Below, in pieces: positions 42,673 to 54,600 of a stretch of DNA of 64,000 bases; within the stretch, counting starts at the first letter, position 1, and each line of letters begins with the position of its first letter. The notes beneath the pieces were generated by a model. It had not been told where the DNA came from and made no database searches. It saw nothing but the letters and a program-made list of their open reading frames with translations. Origin of the DNA: Heliopora coerulea (lineage: Eukaryota > Cnidaria > Anthozoa > Scleralcyonacea > Helioporidae). Position numbers and translations under genes: made by a program. The stretch lies in NCBI GenBank assembly GCA_030142905.1, contig JASJOG010000147.1:156001-220000 (forward strand), given 5' to 3'.

Positions 42673-45600
42673 AATTGGAGTTGACCAATCCGGTTAAAAA
42701 TGGCGTCATGGTGGCTGATTCTTCGCCGTTCTGTCATCATTTTCTTATTTATCTTCCTTTTTTTTCAACCATCTTTATGAAGATCCGCTGCAATGCTTTC
42801 GTAAGAATGCTGGCCTGAGTCTGAAAGGATTTTTGGAAGCTTGCACTGTTCCTTCTCCGAATTACAGCACGAATTATTGTTCAGCGCGCAAATCTACGAA
42901 GTCAACTGAGATGGCGAAATGTAGAAATCTGACTGTTGGTGTCCGACTGCTCTATTTGACTCTAGCGGCCAATTTGCTGCTGTTATCGAATGATGTTTTA
43001 ACAAATCCGGGGCCGATGGATAACTTGCTGTATTCGCCTAAAGATTCAGGTTTTTGATCGATTGAATCCGAAGAAGAACTACCTGGCATATTCATCAACA
43101 AGGCAGGTCCAGCGTAGGCAGCGGCGCAACACAACACAACACCAAGGGAAGGATTCTCGCTTGCCACAATCTGAAACAGATAAAAATATCTATTCTCGAC
43201 GTTTCGAACAAAGGCCCTTCGTCTGGAGAGTTAGTAGAAAGAGAAATAGAACAAACAAATTTGTTGATTATATAGCAAGCTATACAAGCAGTCACGTGAA
43301 ACAAAATTAACAAATGACAGAAACGTAACCATTACAAAATGAACCCTTATTCAATATTGAGCCGGCACACAGCAACAAACCCGATAGTAAGGGGGTATGC
43401 CTGCATGCAGGCTGAATATAAATGCAGTGTTGCCATGGGAACCAAAATGGGTCCTAATTATGCCAACTTGTTTGTTGGTTATGTGGAAAAACAAATCTTT
43501 GAATGCTACAGTGGTCTATAACCTGATTTCTATGGTCGGTTCATTGATGACTGCCTTGGCACTGCATCATGTTCTCGCACTGAACTGGATTGCTTCATTA
43601 ACTTTGTTACTAATTTCCATCCAGCGCTCCAGTTCACATGGGAGATCAGTGAGATCAGTGTATCATTCTTGGATATTCTTGTATCCATAAATGGCAATGT
43701 GCTGAGCACATCTGTCTTTTACAAGCCTACTGACTCAGACAGCTACCTCCTCTTCTCTTACTGTCACCCGAAACACACCAAAACTTCCATTCCTTACTCT
43801 CAGTTTCTTCGTCTACGCCGCCTTTGCAGTGAAGATGATTACTTCCTTGCCAAAGCTATAGAAATGAGAGGCTTTTTTGTTGAGCATGGGTATCCTTCTC
43901 ATCTTTTAGACACTGCCTTTCAAAAGGCCTCCAACATTCCCCGGTCAAACACCCTGGGAGAACCCCCCACTAACATTTCCATCACCAAAAAGTACCACTG
44001 GTTTTAACTTTCCATCCATTTAATTTTAAAGTAAGAGATATCATTTTCCGGAATTTTGAAATACTTAAAAATGACCCTGAAAATCTTCCATTTTCTCTGA
44101 TAACCCCTTAGGATCTTTTCGAGATAAAAACATCCGAGAAACCCTAGTACACAGTTCACTTCGACGAGACCAGGTGTTTTTCACTGGCACTGCTTGTTGT
44201 CTTCGTCCTGTGTGCAAGACTTGCAAGCACCTTAATCTCACTATCTCTATTTCGGCCCTAAAATGTAAGTTTGAAATCAAGCAGAGTTCTACATGCGTTT
44301 CCTCCAACTTCATTTACTGCATCTCCTTCTGTAAATGTGGTAAATTCTACATTGGAGAAACTGGAAGAGGTTTAGGTGACAGATTTGCTGAAGATCTGCG
44401 TGGTATAAAAAACAATGAGTGCAACAAACCTGTCGTCAAGCATTTCAACAGTGCCAACCACTCCATTTCTGAAATAAAAGTTTGTGCCATCCTCTCCATC
44501 ACTGGTGCGAAAGATACCCGCAAGAAACAAGAACAGCGTCTCATTTACAAACTTGGTACACTCCATCCTCGATGCCTTAATGAACGTTTTTCTTTGATTT
44601 AGGTCCTCATCTGTCAATGCCTGCCTCTGCAGACATTCACAGTATTTTGTATTTCGTTTCTATGCCATTTGTTGTGTTTAATTTTTTACTGTGCTCTCAC
44701 TTGTTTTATATTCAGCCTGAATGCAGGCATACCCCCTTACTATCGGATTTGTTGCTGTGTGCGGGCTCAATATTGAATAAGTTTTCATTTTGTAATTGTT
44801 ACGTTTCTGTCACTGGTTAATTTTGTTTCACGTGACTGCTTGTATAGCTTGCTATTTAAGCAAAAAGTTTGTTTATTCTATTTCTCTTTCTACTGACTCT
44901 CCAGACGAAGGGCCTTTATTCGAAACGTCGAGGATAGAATATTTTTATCTGTTTCAGATTGTGGCAAGCGAGAATCCCTCCCTTGGTGTTGTACCTGGCA
45001 TATTCGCTGGGTCACTCAACGAATCGAGTTCGACCTTCAGCGATTTCGATAGCGACATTCTACACGCAAATTTTGATTTAGCGCTTGACGAAAAGGGCAT
45101 TGGATTGGTCACTGGAATGTTAACCATCTAACTCTGGATAAATATGACCAGATAAAGCTGCTTCTACTGGGAAAATTTGGCAAACCCCAGTTGGACGTAC
45201 TACTCATAAATGAATCATTCCTGAAATCAAACGTGCCAGATATTTTGTATGAGGTGCCTGGTCACTCTATTTATCGTAGAGACAGGAAAAATAAATCAGG
45301 AGGTGGTGTTATGGCTTATATAAATGATGACTTAAATGCTAAACGAAGAACCGATCTAGAAAGTCAAGAACTTGAAGTCATTTGGTTTGAAGTCTGCCCT
45401 TTTAAATCGAAACGATCTTTATTGATTGGTAGTATTTACCGTCTGCCCTTATATACCAAAGCTGAGGATTTATCTCTGGAGGCAAATTTGGAACAAGTGT
45501 ACTTGGTGAACAAGGAGACATCATTTTTAGGTGATATGAACATCAACGGAAGGAATAAGGAGAGTTTTGATAAACATCGGTTACTCATAAGCGGTTCACG

Positions 45601-48108
45601 GTATGAATTTCAAACAACTTCTTAATGAGGTGACACGTCCAGTAAGCGGCACTTAGATTATTCTATTCAAGTCATCCACAGCCAATAACGAATATATTTT
45701 GTTGCAACATAGGGCTCTCTGATCACCTGGCTATTTTTGCTGAGTGCGAATATTCCAAGGATCTTGTATCTTGTGGCATTCAGAAAAACAACAGCATTAG
45801 ATATCATGACATGAAGCGATTTAACGAGAACCAGTTTAAAGAAACTCTGAGTCAGGCCCAATGGGATACAGTATTCGTGTTTGATGATATTGACGATATG
45901 CTGGACTCTTGGGAGTCTATTTTCAATGACGCACTTGACGAAAATTGCCCTTGGCGTGAAAAGTGCATTAAGCACTCGGTCCAGGCTCCATGGATGACTA
46001 ACTTCGTGTTGAAACAGCTACACTTGAGAGATGTTTTCTTAAAAATTGCAAGGCGTACTAATGAAGCTGATAATTGGAATAATTACAGAGGGCCCAGGAA
46101 TAAAGCAGAAGCGATGATTAGGAGCGTTAAGAAAGAATTTTTCTACAACGCTTTAGAAGACAATAAAGGCAATCCAAGTGGAATTTGGAAGACAATAAAA
46201 ACACTGACTGGCCCAGGAAAGAACAGGCGCGATATTAATTGTATAAATATCGGCGAGTCTGCTATAGATGACAAAGAATACATGGCGTAACAATTTAACT
46301 CACATTTTTCCATAATAACGGATAAGCTAAGGTCTACATTACCGCTAATATCACCTAATCTATCTAAGCTCTTTAGTTTCGTCAAGTCCTGGAAGAGTTC
46401 TGACACTAGTTATGTCATCCCGCAAATTACTAGTGCACAGGTGTTAGCTACGCTAAAAAAGAATAATCCGCACAAACCTGTCGGTATTGACAAAATCGGT
46501 GCTCAGTTGTTGCGTATAGTGGCACCTGTTGTAGCACCTACTGTCACGAGATTGATCAATTTTTCTTTTTCCAGTGGATCGTCCTATCTGTCCTCTCTAA
46601 AGTTATTGAGAAACATGTGCATGATTTTTTATACTCTTATTTAACTGAGAACAATTTGATTTATCCTCGCCAATCTGGATTTCGCAAGAACTACAGCATA
46701 TACACCGCACTCATAAAAATAATTGACGAATTACTCTTCAACCTGGATAAGAATAGAGTTAGCGGCATGGTACTGGTTGACTACCGTAAAGCCTTCTATG
46801 TGGTGGATCACGCTCTTCTTCTTGATAAGCTGAAATTGTACGATGTTGCTGGCGAATCTATAGAATGGTTTAAGTCCAACTTGACTGACACGCAGCAACT
46901 TGTTTGCTGTGGGTGGTTGTGTCTCAGACATGGCGCATATGAAACATAGGGTTTCTCAAGGCAGCATACTTATCCTCTTGTTATTTACAGTATTTATCAA
47001 CGATCTGCCGCTTCACGTCAGCACTTCTGAAATTGATCTCTATGCAGACGACACCACGAAAACATCCTCTGCCGATTGTGAAAATATGGGAAGACTACAA
47101 GATTCTCTGAATGCATCTGTTTCAGAAGTTGTTAACTGGGCATTTGCCAATAAGCTTCCACTCAATGAGAAAAATACCAAAGTTCTCTTGGTTAAGGGGA
47201 AGCGACTTTCAAGCAAGATACGCAGTGTTCCTGTGACAACTTGCAATGGCACTATGTTAACTATCGTTAAGAACGGTAAGCTTCTAGGTCTCCAGATTGA
47301 CGAAGAGCTATCTTTCTCTGAGCATGTTAATGCTGTGTGTAAAACAGTTTCTCAGTGCATCGGTTTACTAAGGAAAATTAAGAGCTATCTGCCTTTGAAA
47401 CAACGACTACTCAATTACAATGCTATGATTAAGCCAGTAATTAATTATGCAAGTGTCATCTGGACAAATTGTGATAAAGAAGGCCTGGGGAGAGTCCTGA
47501 AGCTAAGGAAAAGAGCAGCTAGAGTGATTTGGAATGTCCAACGTCAAGCACCATAAGTTCCTTTGTTTAAACACCTGAAGTGGTTGCCATTTTACAAAGG
47601 TGCTCTGATATCTAAGTGTGGTATTGGCTATAAAAGTTTACGCGGTGAAGTCCCCTCATATATCAGTAATCGAATTAAGTTGAACAGCTTTGTCCACACG
47701 AAGCAAACTCGACATGTTAATTTTACTTTAATTTCCCCTAGATTCAATTGCTAGACCGAGGGTGGAAGAACTTTTACCACCACAACCAGTAAAGTGTGGA
47801 AATGTTTATCGCTTTCTTTAAGACAAAGGGACTCCGTGAAATCTTTTAAATCTTCTTTGTGGAATGAACTGTTTAGACAACAGCAGACTCTTAATCATTT
47901 TATAATTTAACTTTTCATTTTTATCATGTTTATATTTATTATCAATTAGTTAAGATTTAGGCTTTAATATAGTTTTATGCTGTATTATTGTATAGTTTAG
48001 TACTTTTTAAGTTATATCTTGGTATTATTGTAATTTGTAATTTTAGCATTATAGAGGGCCACAAGTTTATTAGCTTTGGCTATTGAGTGTAACCCTATCT
48101 AAATAGTC

Positions 48109-48142
<34 letters not shown>
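42673..48142 (+). mobile_element. CR1/Jockey-like LINE (second copy) with P6 inside
   Basis: Same boundaries and same P6 insertion site as 9237-14692. Pieces: leader with NDVLTNPGP (42989-43015), AP endonuclease 45191-45625 and 45811-46290, RT 46441-47556 with LYADD intact but block A changed (KAFYVVDH, aspartate to tyrosine), thumb to about 47880. Ends in (TCA)n at 48111-48142. More frameshifts than the first copy. Confidence 0.8.
43094..44991 (+). mobile_element. PLE P6 (second copy)
   Basis: Flanked by TACCTGGCATATTC at 43080-43093 and 44992-45005. RT and endonuclease are in pieces (43397-43521, 43669-44007, 44174-44602), with a stop after CYSGL and frameshifts; the endonuclease keeps KCGKFYIGETGRGLG. 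Confidence 0.8.
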
Positions 48143-48145
<3 letters not shown>

Positions 48146-48795
48146 ATTAAAGCAGCTGTCGATAAGTCTTGCAGGAAAGGCATTAGGGATGAAAATACTT
48201 TTAAGCTTCTCATGTTCACAAAGAAAAGAAGGATATGTAGAGCAAATGCGAAAACAACGGTTAAGAAGAGATTATATCAAGCATTTCTTGTAGGTTAATG
48301 GAATAAAGGAACGGAAATGTCTTTCTCCTACGGCCATTCTCTCACACCACGCTGACACTGGACACCCCATCTCATTTGATGATTTTAAAATCATCAGCTC
48401 TTGTCACTCTGAGTTTGTGTTACTCATACGGGAAAGTTTAGTTATCTACAAACTAAAGCCTTCTTTAAATGCCAACATGGGCTCAGCTCCACTTTTTCTG
48501 TTTTGATTCATCTTTATTGCTTTTACTCTAACTTTTACGGTCTGTCGACCTACCGTCAGTTAGTGTAATATTTATTTTTGTTCTTTCATTCTACTGGTTA
48601 TCGCATTTGTTAGAATTTGCATTTCACTATATAATTAGCGTCACTGTGTTTGTCATTTATCTCTGAAGATGTTGCAAGCTTTGCGAAGAAACGTTAGATC
48701 TATTAAACAATTCTGAAATTTACTTGTCACTTTTCTATTTAAAATGCCTATCCTTCGAATTATATGCTGGGCTTTGATATTCGTTACAGGTAATT
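48143..48795 (+). mobile_element. PLE P1 right end (second copy), deleted
   Basis: About 155 bases of RT end, then a deletion joins directly to the endonuclease arm near 48310 at a short AAAGGAACGG-type microhomology. Includes the hammerhead-like motif at about 48656-48700 and the outer end TGCTGGGCTTTGATATTCG, part of which is missing from the first copy. Confidence 0.75.
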
Positions 48796-51498
48796 AAAGC
48801 ATAAAAATCATCTGATTGTGTAAATATATGCACAATTGTTATTAAAGCCAACAAACTGCTAAAGAAAATTTTCTGAATTCATGATGCAAATGATTCAGAC
48901 ATCCATGCTTCAGTCCTATCTATGAAGTTACATCTCGACGACTAAATGGCCTTGCTGAATAATATATTTTCGGCAATGAAGTGAATAAATTCGATTTTGA
49001 ACTTGAATAACATATTGGTAGAGGACAATTATTATGAATATAGTGAGGTGTAACGAATGAGGAACTTGGAAAATGTTTACCTTTTTAATAAAGAAATGGT
49101 TCACGATTAGGTGTGCTCCATTGAGCCATGGATGCAAGCAGGAAGTTGGGAGAGAACGAAAAAAGCATAAGAGTTGCTCGAGAAATTTGAGTGCCCTTCC
49201 AACTTCTTAAGAGTATCCATAACTCAATCGAGCACTCCAATTCATGAACCATTTCTTTTAGAACATAGAATCAGACACAAAATAACGAAAACAAGTTTTA
49301 TTTCGCTGATTAAAAATTGCTTTCTCTCTACGTAAGTTAAAAGTTTCAAACTTTTTTATTGGCCGCTTTAACATCGGGTGATCCTTAAGGCCTCGGGCTA
49401 CGACTTTTTTTCTCTGTAATTACTCACAAAGCAAGTGTTTTTCAATGGATTAAACTGAGATTTCTGAAGAAAAAAAACATAACAGACAGTTTGAGAGAAT
49501 GCATTAAGTAGTTATTTCAATGTTTTTCTTTTTATACTTAGTTTTCTCATATTTTATGGATTTAAATTGATGTAAGTCACAGAGGTGCAACCGGGTTGAG
49601 TTTTCTGTTTACATTTTGTTGTCTGAATCGTTTGTGTTTACTTTAAGTATTGCATAACTTTCACCTTCATCGAAATGTTGTCATAGACTAATTTGTTGTT
49701 CTTCAGTTTGTTTTAATCGAGTGTTTTTTTTTTCTAAAATTGTATGCATTTCCTCTTTGGGCAAACAGGCGAAACGTTGTGTTTGTCAGATAGATTCGTG
49801 TTTTTATAGAGTGTATTGCTTGTTTACATTAGGTTAAAACACTTTTTCCTCAGCAAAGTCCAGCCCAAATGTTGGTTCAAAATCTGTTACCCACTTCCAG
49901 CTGTCAATGTTTACATTCGACATTTAAAAACTCACTTATTTGACGGTTTAATAATTTTCTCTAGAATTTATTAGTCTTTTGAAATGTTTTTCCGCAGTTT
50001 TAACCATGCTCCATCAAGATATGGAGAACGCACGTCAGCCAATCCGAAGCGGCATTCTATTACATTGACGTTATAATTCATTTAGCCGCTGCTTAATTCT
50101 AAGGATGGTTTTACTATTGCATTCTACACAGCTATTAATGATGGATTGAAGCAATATCTGAAGAAATTTTGCTGTAACTTAACCTGGTGATTGGTCCGGT
50201 AGTTTTACAAGACGGCGAGCCACTTATGACCATCTTTGTGTCCATTTAAGAAAAACGAAGAAATTCTATCCGAGTTTAGAAATTCTCGGAGCGGTGATCA
50301 AGTATTCTAATCCTATCTAAATAGTTCAGTAGATCCGGTTATCTTCACACTAGTTATTCTGTAATTAAATTGAACCGAATATTATATGTTACCCTGGGGA
50401 TGAGTCTAAAATAGTAATTAAATTATTAAGTAAATTATTAAATTAATTATTTTTATGTCACAATCTTTTCAATTACCCGCTTTACCGGTGGGATATACGT
50501 TGAAGCTGATTCAACTTCGACTCTTGTCGAAGGTTCGACAATTGCTGACAAATAAACAATACGTTTAATTGAAACATTCGTCACCAGTCAGTCTGCGACA
50601 GAAAAGTTTCACTTGATGCCAATGACCAATGAGCGACAAAAGTTGTTCATTTCACTTGTTTACTGGACCGCAGCCAGAGGATAATATTTTATCAATTATA
50701 TGATGATGAGTCAAACGAAAAGTTTAACTGACGATTGGTTTATGACCAAACCACCAACTAACGCAGTTTCAAGGCTTTAAGTGTCTTTATTGTGACTGAT
50801 TGATGGTTGGAAAAAGTAAAACTTATGCTTTAAGTTATATGCGTGCTGAATCTCTAATTTTAATTTAGAAGAGCTAACAAACAGAACAGAAATCTCCTTG
50901 ATATTAGAGAAACAGTACATAACTCTGACCAGAAACAAAATTAATTTCGGTCAAGATCTTCTGCATAACAAGCCTGGAGGCCACGCTTAAGCCACTCGAT
51001 CTTATTCAGTCCGCGTGTAGCTTTGAGACGTACTTGTCACTTCGGTTTTGTAACTTGCATTAAATGAGCTCACTCTTGGTAAATTTTAGAAATTATGTAA
51101 GCAAGCACTTGTTGATTACCCTTGCTAAACAAAGACTGCAAAAACGCTCAATGTGCGCGGTTTTCATGCTACGTTTGCAGAACTCGTGCCAACTGGTTAG
51201 AATCTTTGTTGAGATTTTTAAAAAACAATACAGCTTAGTAAGGAAAAAATTTTTTAATTGAAGTATTTTAATTGAAGTTAGAGTAGCCCTTTTACATCGT
51301 GTTTGGTAATCAGTTCTAAATTTATCTTCATACTACTACTTTGATTCATTATTTACAGAAAAAACATTTGAGATCCTTTTCTCGAATTGCACGCGATAAT
51401 TTAAATTGAAAATATTTATATAACTTATTTATTTTAGATAGATAGATTAAATCTTAGAAACTACGGTCGATAATTTAAGGAGCTCGAATTCAATAAGC

Positions 51499-51672
51499 CT
51501 ATCGTTCAACAAATTTGGTTGATGTCTGAGAAGCATTTGTTTTATTTCCCAGTTGAGGGTAACCAGATTCATCAAAACCAAGGTACCAATCATCGTTATA
51601 CACAGATTGGAGTTTAAAGTATTTCTTTTGGGATCTTTTATGGAAAAGGCATTGCGCACAGCTGAAGTTTCA
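51499..51672 (-). CDS. FGF-B exon 5 (first codon is TGA)
   Basis: Acceptor CGGTCCTTCTAG followed by TGA, then NFSCAQCLFHKRSQKKYFKL and DDWYLGFDESGYPQLG to the TAG stop. Nineteen differences from copy A, one of them synonymous. Confidence 0.75.
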
Positions 51673-54600
51673 CTAGAAGGACCGATAAAATTAAAGTTCG
51701 AAATGAGAAAATTTTAATCCGACAAAATTATAATAAAATGAAAAATTAAAAAATAGTTCTATTTGCTGATAAAGGTCATACTATTCTGGCCGAAACGTCC
51801 TCATCTATTTATTTTCAATCAGTGTCAACTTTTAAGACATAGTTTTAGAGTTTTTAATAAAAATTTTTAATTCAGTACATGACTGCAACTACTAGATTGT
51901 TAATTGGGGAAAAACTGGTACATTTGGGTAGATCAAAAGAGGGTCAACTGGTCGACTCTGTATTGTACGAACAGATTTGTAGATTTATCAGTTGGAGTAT
52001 CCTATTAGAAAAAGATCGTCTCCAGCCAAATACTTTTCGTTAAGAAATCCAGCCTCCAACAAACTACATCTTCTCAAGGCAAAATATGAGTTATGACAAA
52101 ACGAAACGGACCATCGATGACTTTGAAATAAGGTTGAAAAATCACTGAGATCGGCTTGGCTTGACTTTCAACTAAAATATTGAGTTTAAAAGATGTTTTT
52201 TGTTTGAGTATGTTTCTTTTTCTATGTCCTGTCTATTTTTCATGCTGTTTTCTCTTGATTATCCTTGAATAAAAAGAGGCTGACCGGGACAAGCTGGCTT
52301 ATACAAAAGGAAATACCTTTATTATTCATAATAAAAACACAAAGGAAAATCGTGGCCATGTCTTCTGTTTATATTTTACAAAGACCCGACATATCTTCTC
52401 GTAGAATTTTTGTGGCTAAGAAAAAGTTATCGAAGTCCCTTCGTCAACTAGGGTTTAGAGAGGATTGTTCTTGAAATAATTTAATAAACTTGCAATAAAT
52501 TCTTTATTGGTTCTGAAAAACTTGTCTTTCACGTCTTGTTTAGCCCTCACGTTTCAACATACAATCGACGAACACGTAATCAAGCAACCAAATAACCTGT
52601 CACTTTACCAACCAATTTAACTCAACATATCTGATTCATTTGAAGAAACTTCCTTGATACCAGAAAAATTATCTTGCCTCCTCTGGAAGATGCTTATATT
52701 GGTAGAATTTCTCGACATGAACAAATTTCCAAAAGTATATTCTGAACCATAATTTTTTTTTACAAAATGGACTTGTTTTAAGGAAATGTCTTTATACATA
52801 GTGAGAAAAATTCTTTAGGATTTTCTATAAAATAAAAAGTTAGGCAAGTTTTGAAGAATTTGGAACTCTAATATCCTTTGCGGTTTCTTTGTTAATTCAA
52901 CGAAAACGTTAAAATCCTTACCATGACTGTAACAGTACTGTTTTCATGAAAGCAAACAAATCTCTTATAATTATCCTTGCTGCTGATCGCAACAAGGTTT
53001 ACTCCACGTGATTCAATCACAGTATTTGCTATATTATAGAAAAAAAAGGAGAAAAAAAATAGTTGACTGTTCAAGCCACAGAGTTCAAACACCAGCGTCT
53101 GAAATTGCTCTATTTTTAAGTGTTTGAAAAAGGGAGTAAATTTGTTTGTATAAGTGAAATTACTTTGCGACTTGTTTTGCCTCGACATCTAAAACAATAA
53201 AATTAAAGTTGGTAACTTTAAAAGTTGCACTTGACCAAAAAATCAACGCGTGATGACGAGTCTTTTCCTTTTAAGTTCATGGGGCGTCACCACCTATTTT
53301 AAGCTGTAGAATTATAAGTTGCCTTAGAAAGCGACATGTTTGTTTCTTGGTGTACACTGAAACAACGAACGTTAGACTAGATTGCGCTGACTGTTAAAGA
53401 TTCTTATATTCTCACTGTTAAAGCTCGTAGTAAAAAAAATGAGAATGGTAAAATTGTTCATTAAATAGTACGCTTGTTCTGAAAATGAACTTCGAACATT
53501 ATACACTTAATTTCTGTTCCCGAGGGGGACAGTTTTGTTTTCCCGACAGGTTCGATTTTTCCAGAGACAAAGTCGAGGGAAACATCGAAACTCGAAATCC
53601 CTTATTTTTCTCTATAAGATCCACCAGTTCATCGAGGGAGGATTGGAGAAAATGTGTCTTCGTATGAAACAAAGATTTATCTGCTAATGGACTTTGTGCA
53701 ATTTATCACCAGGGTTCATGCCCAGGGACAAGACATGTAGCATCGTACTTCACAAGTGATTGCACTTACCATAACATTAAAATTCATACCATTCAACACC
53801 ACCTCATAACCCATACTCGCCCTCATTTCCTCAACTCTATTTTTACCTGCCATATAATATCGCCCATCTTCAAATTTCATTATTGTTAATTTACCTGTCG
53901 AAGCTTGCAGACTGGCAATCGAATATTCATAGTAATAAAATATTTTGGTCATAGAACGCTTTAGTTCTTATCATGAATAATCCTGACAGCACATCTTCAA
54001 TGTTGTGTTTTGTTTTATTGCACCAGAGACAAAAGGAAAAGAAGAAAACGCCTTCACTCCGACCTTGGCTGTTTTTCTAGGTTTTTCGCCGTCGACAGTT
54101 CTAGTGAGACTTCCATTCATTAAACAAAAAGTGTTGCAACAGCACCTTAGATAGCTTTTTATGTATTTTCTGACTGCTTTCCTTCTATAAGATTCCGTAT
54201 TAAATTGCTGTGGCAGCGAGCTGTCCGAATTCGAAAATCCTACAATATGAGTGGTTCATAAGCGGTCTGATGTTTCTGATATTGCCCGCTCAGGGAAGAT
54301 TTAAAAGGCGTATGTTTGAGTGGAAAAAAATTAAAATGTTTGAAAATATATTAAGTGAAAATGTATGACGAACAATAAGGAAAAGGAAAAGTAACGAAAT
54401 GTTGAGTGAAATTGGTCAAGAAATTCTTTATGAAATTACGATAAGAGTTGCAAGTCTTTATTTGACGTTCTCTAGCTTTGCACTTGTCAATTAATTTATA
54501 TTTCAGTAAAGCTATATAATAATGTACTTATTGACCGTGCTTTTTCGGTCTGTACTAGTGAAATAACGGACCTCCGTTTCGCCACGGTCCTCGACTCGGT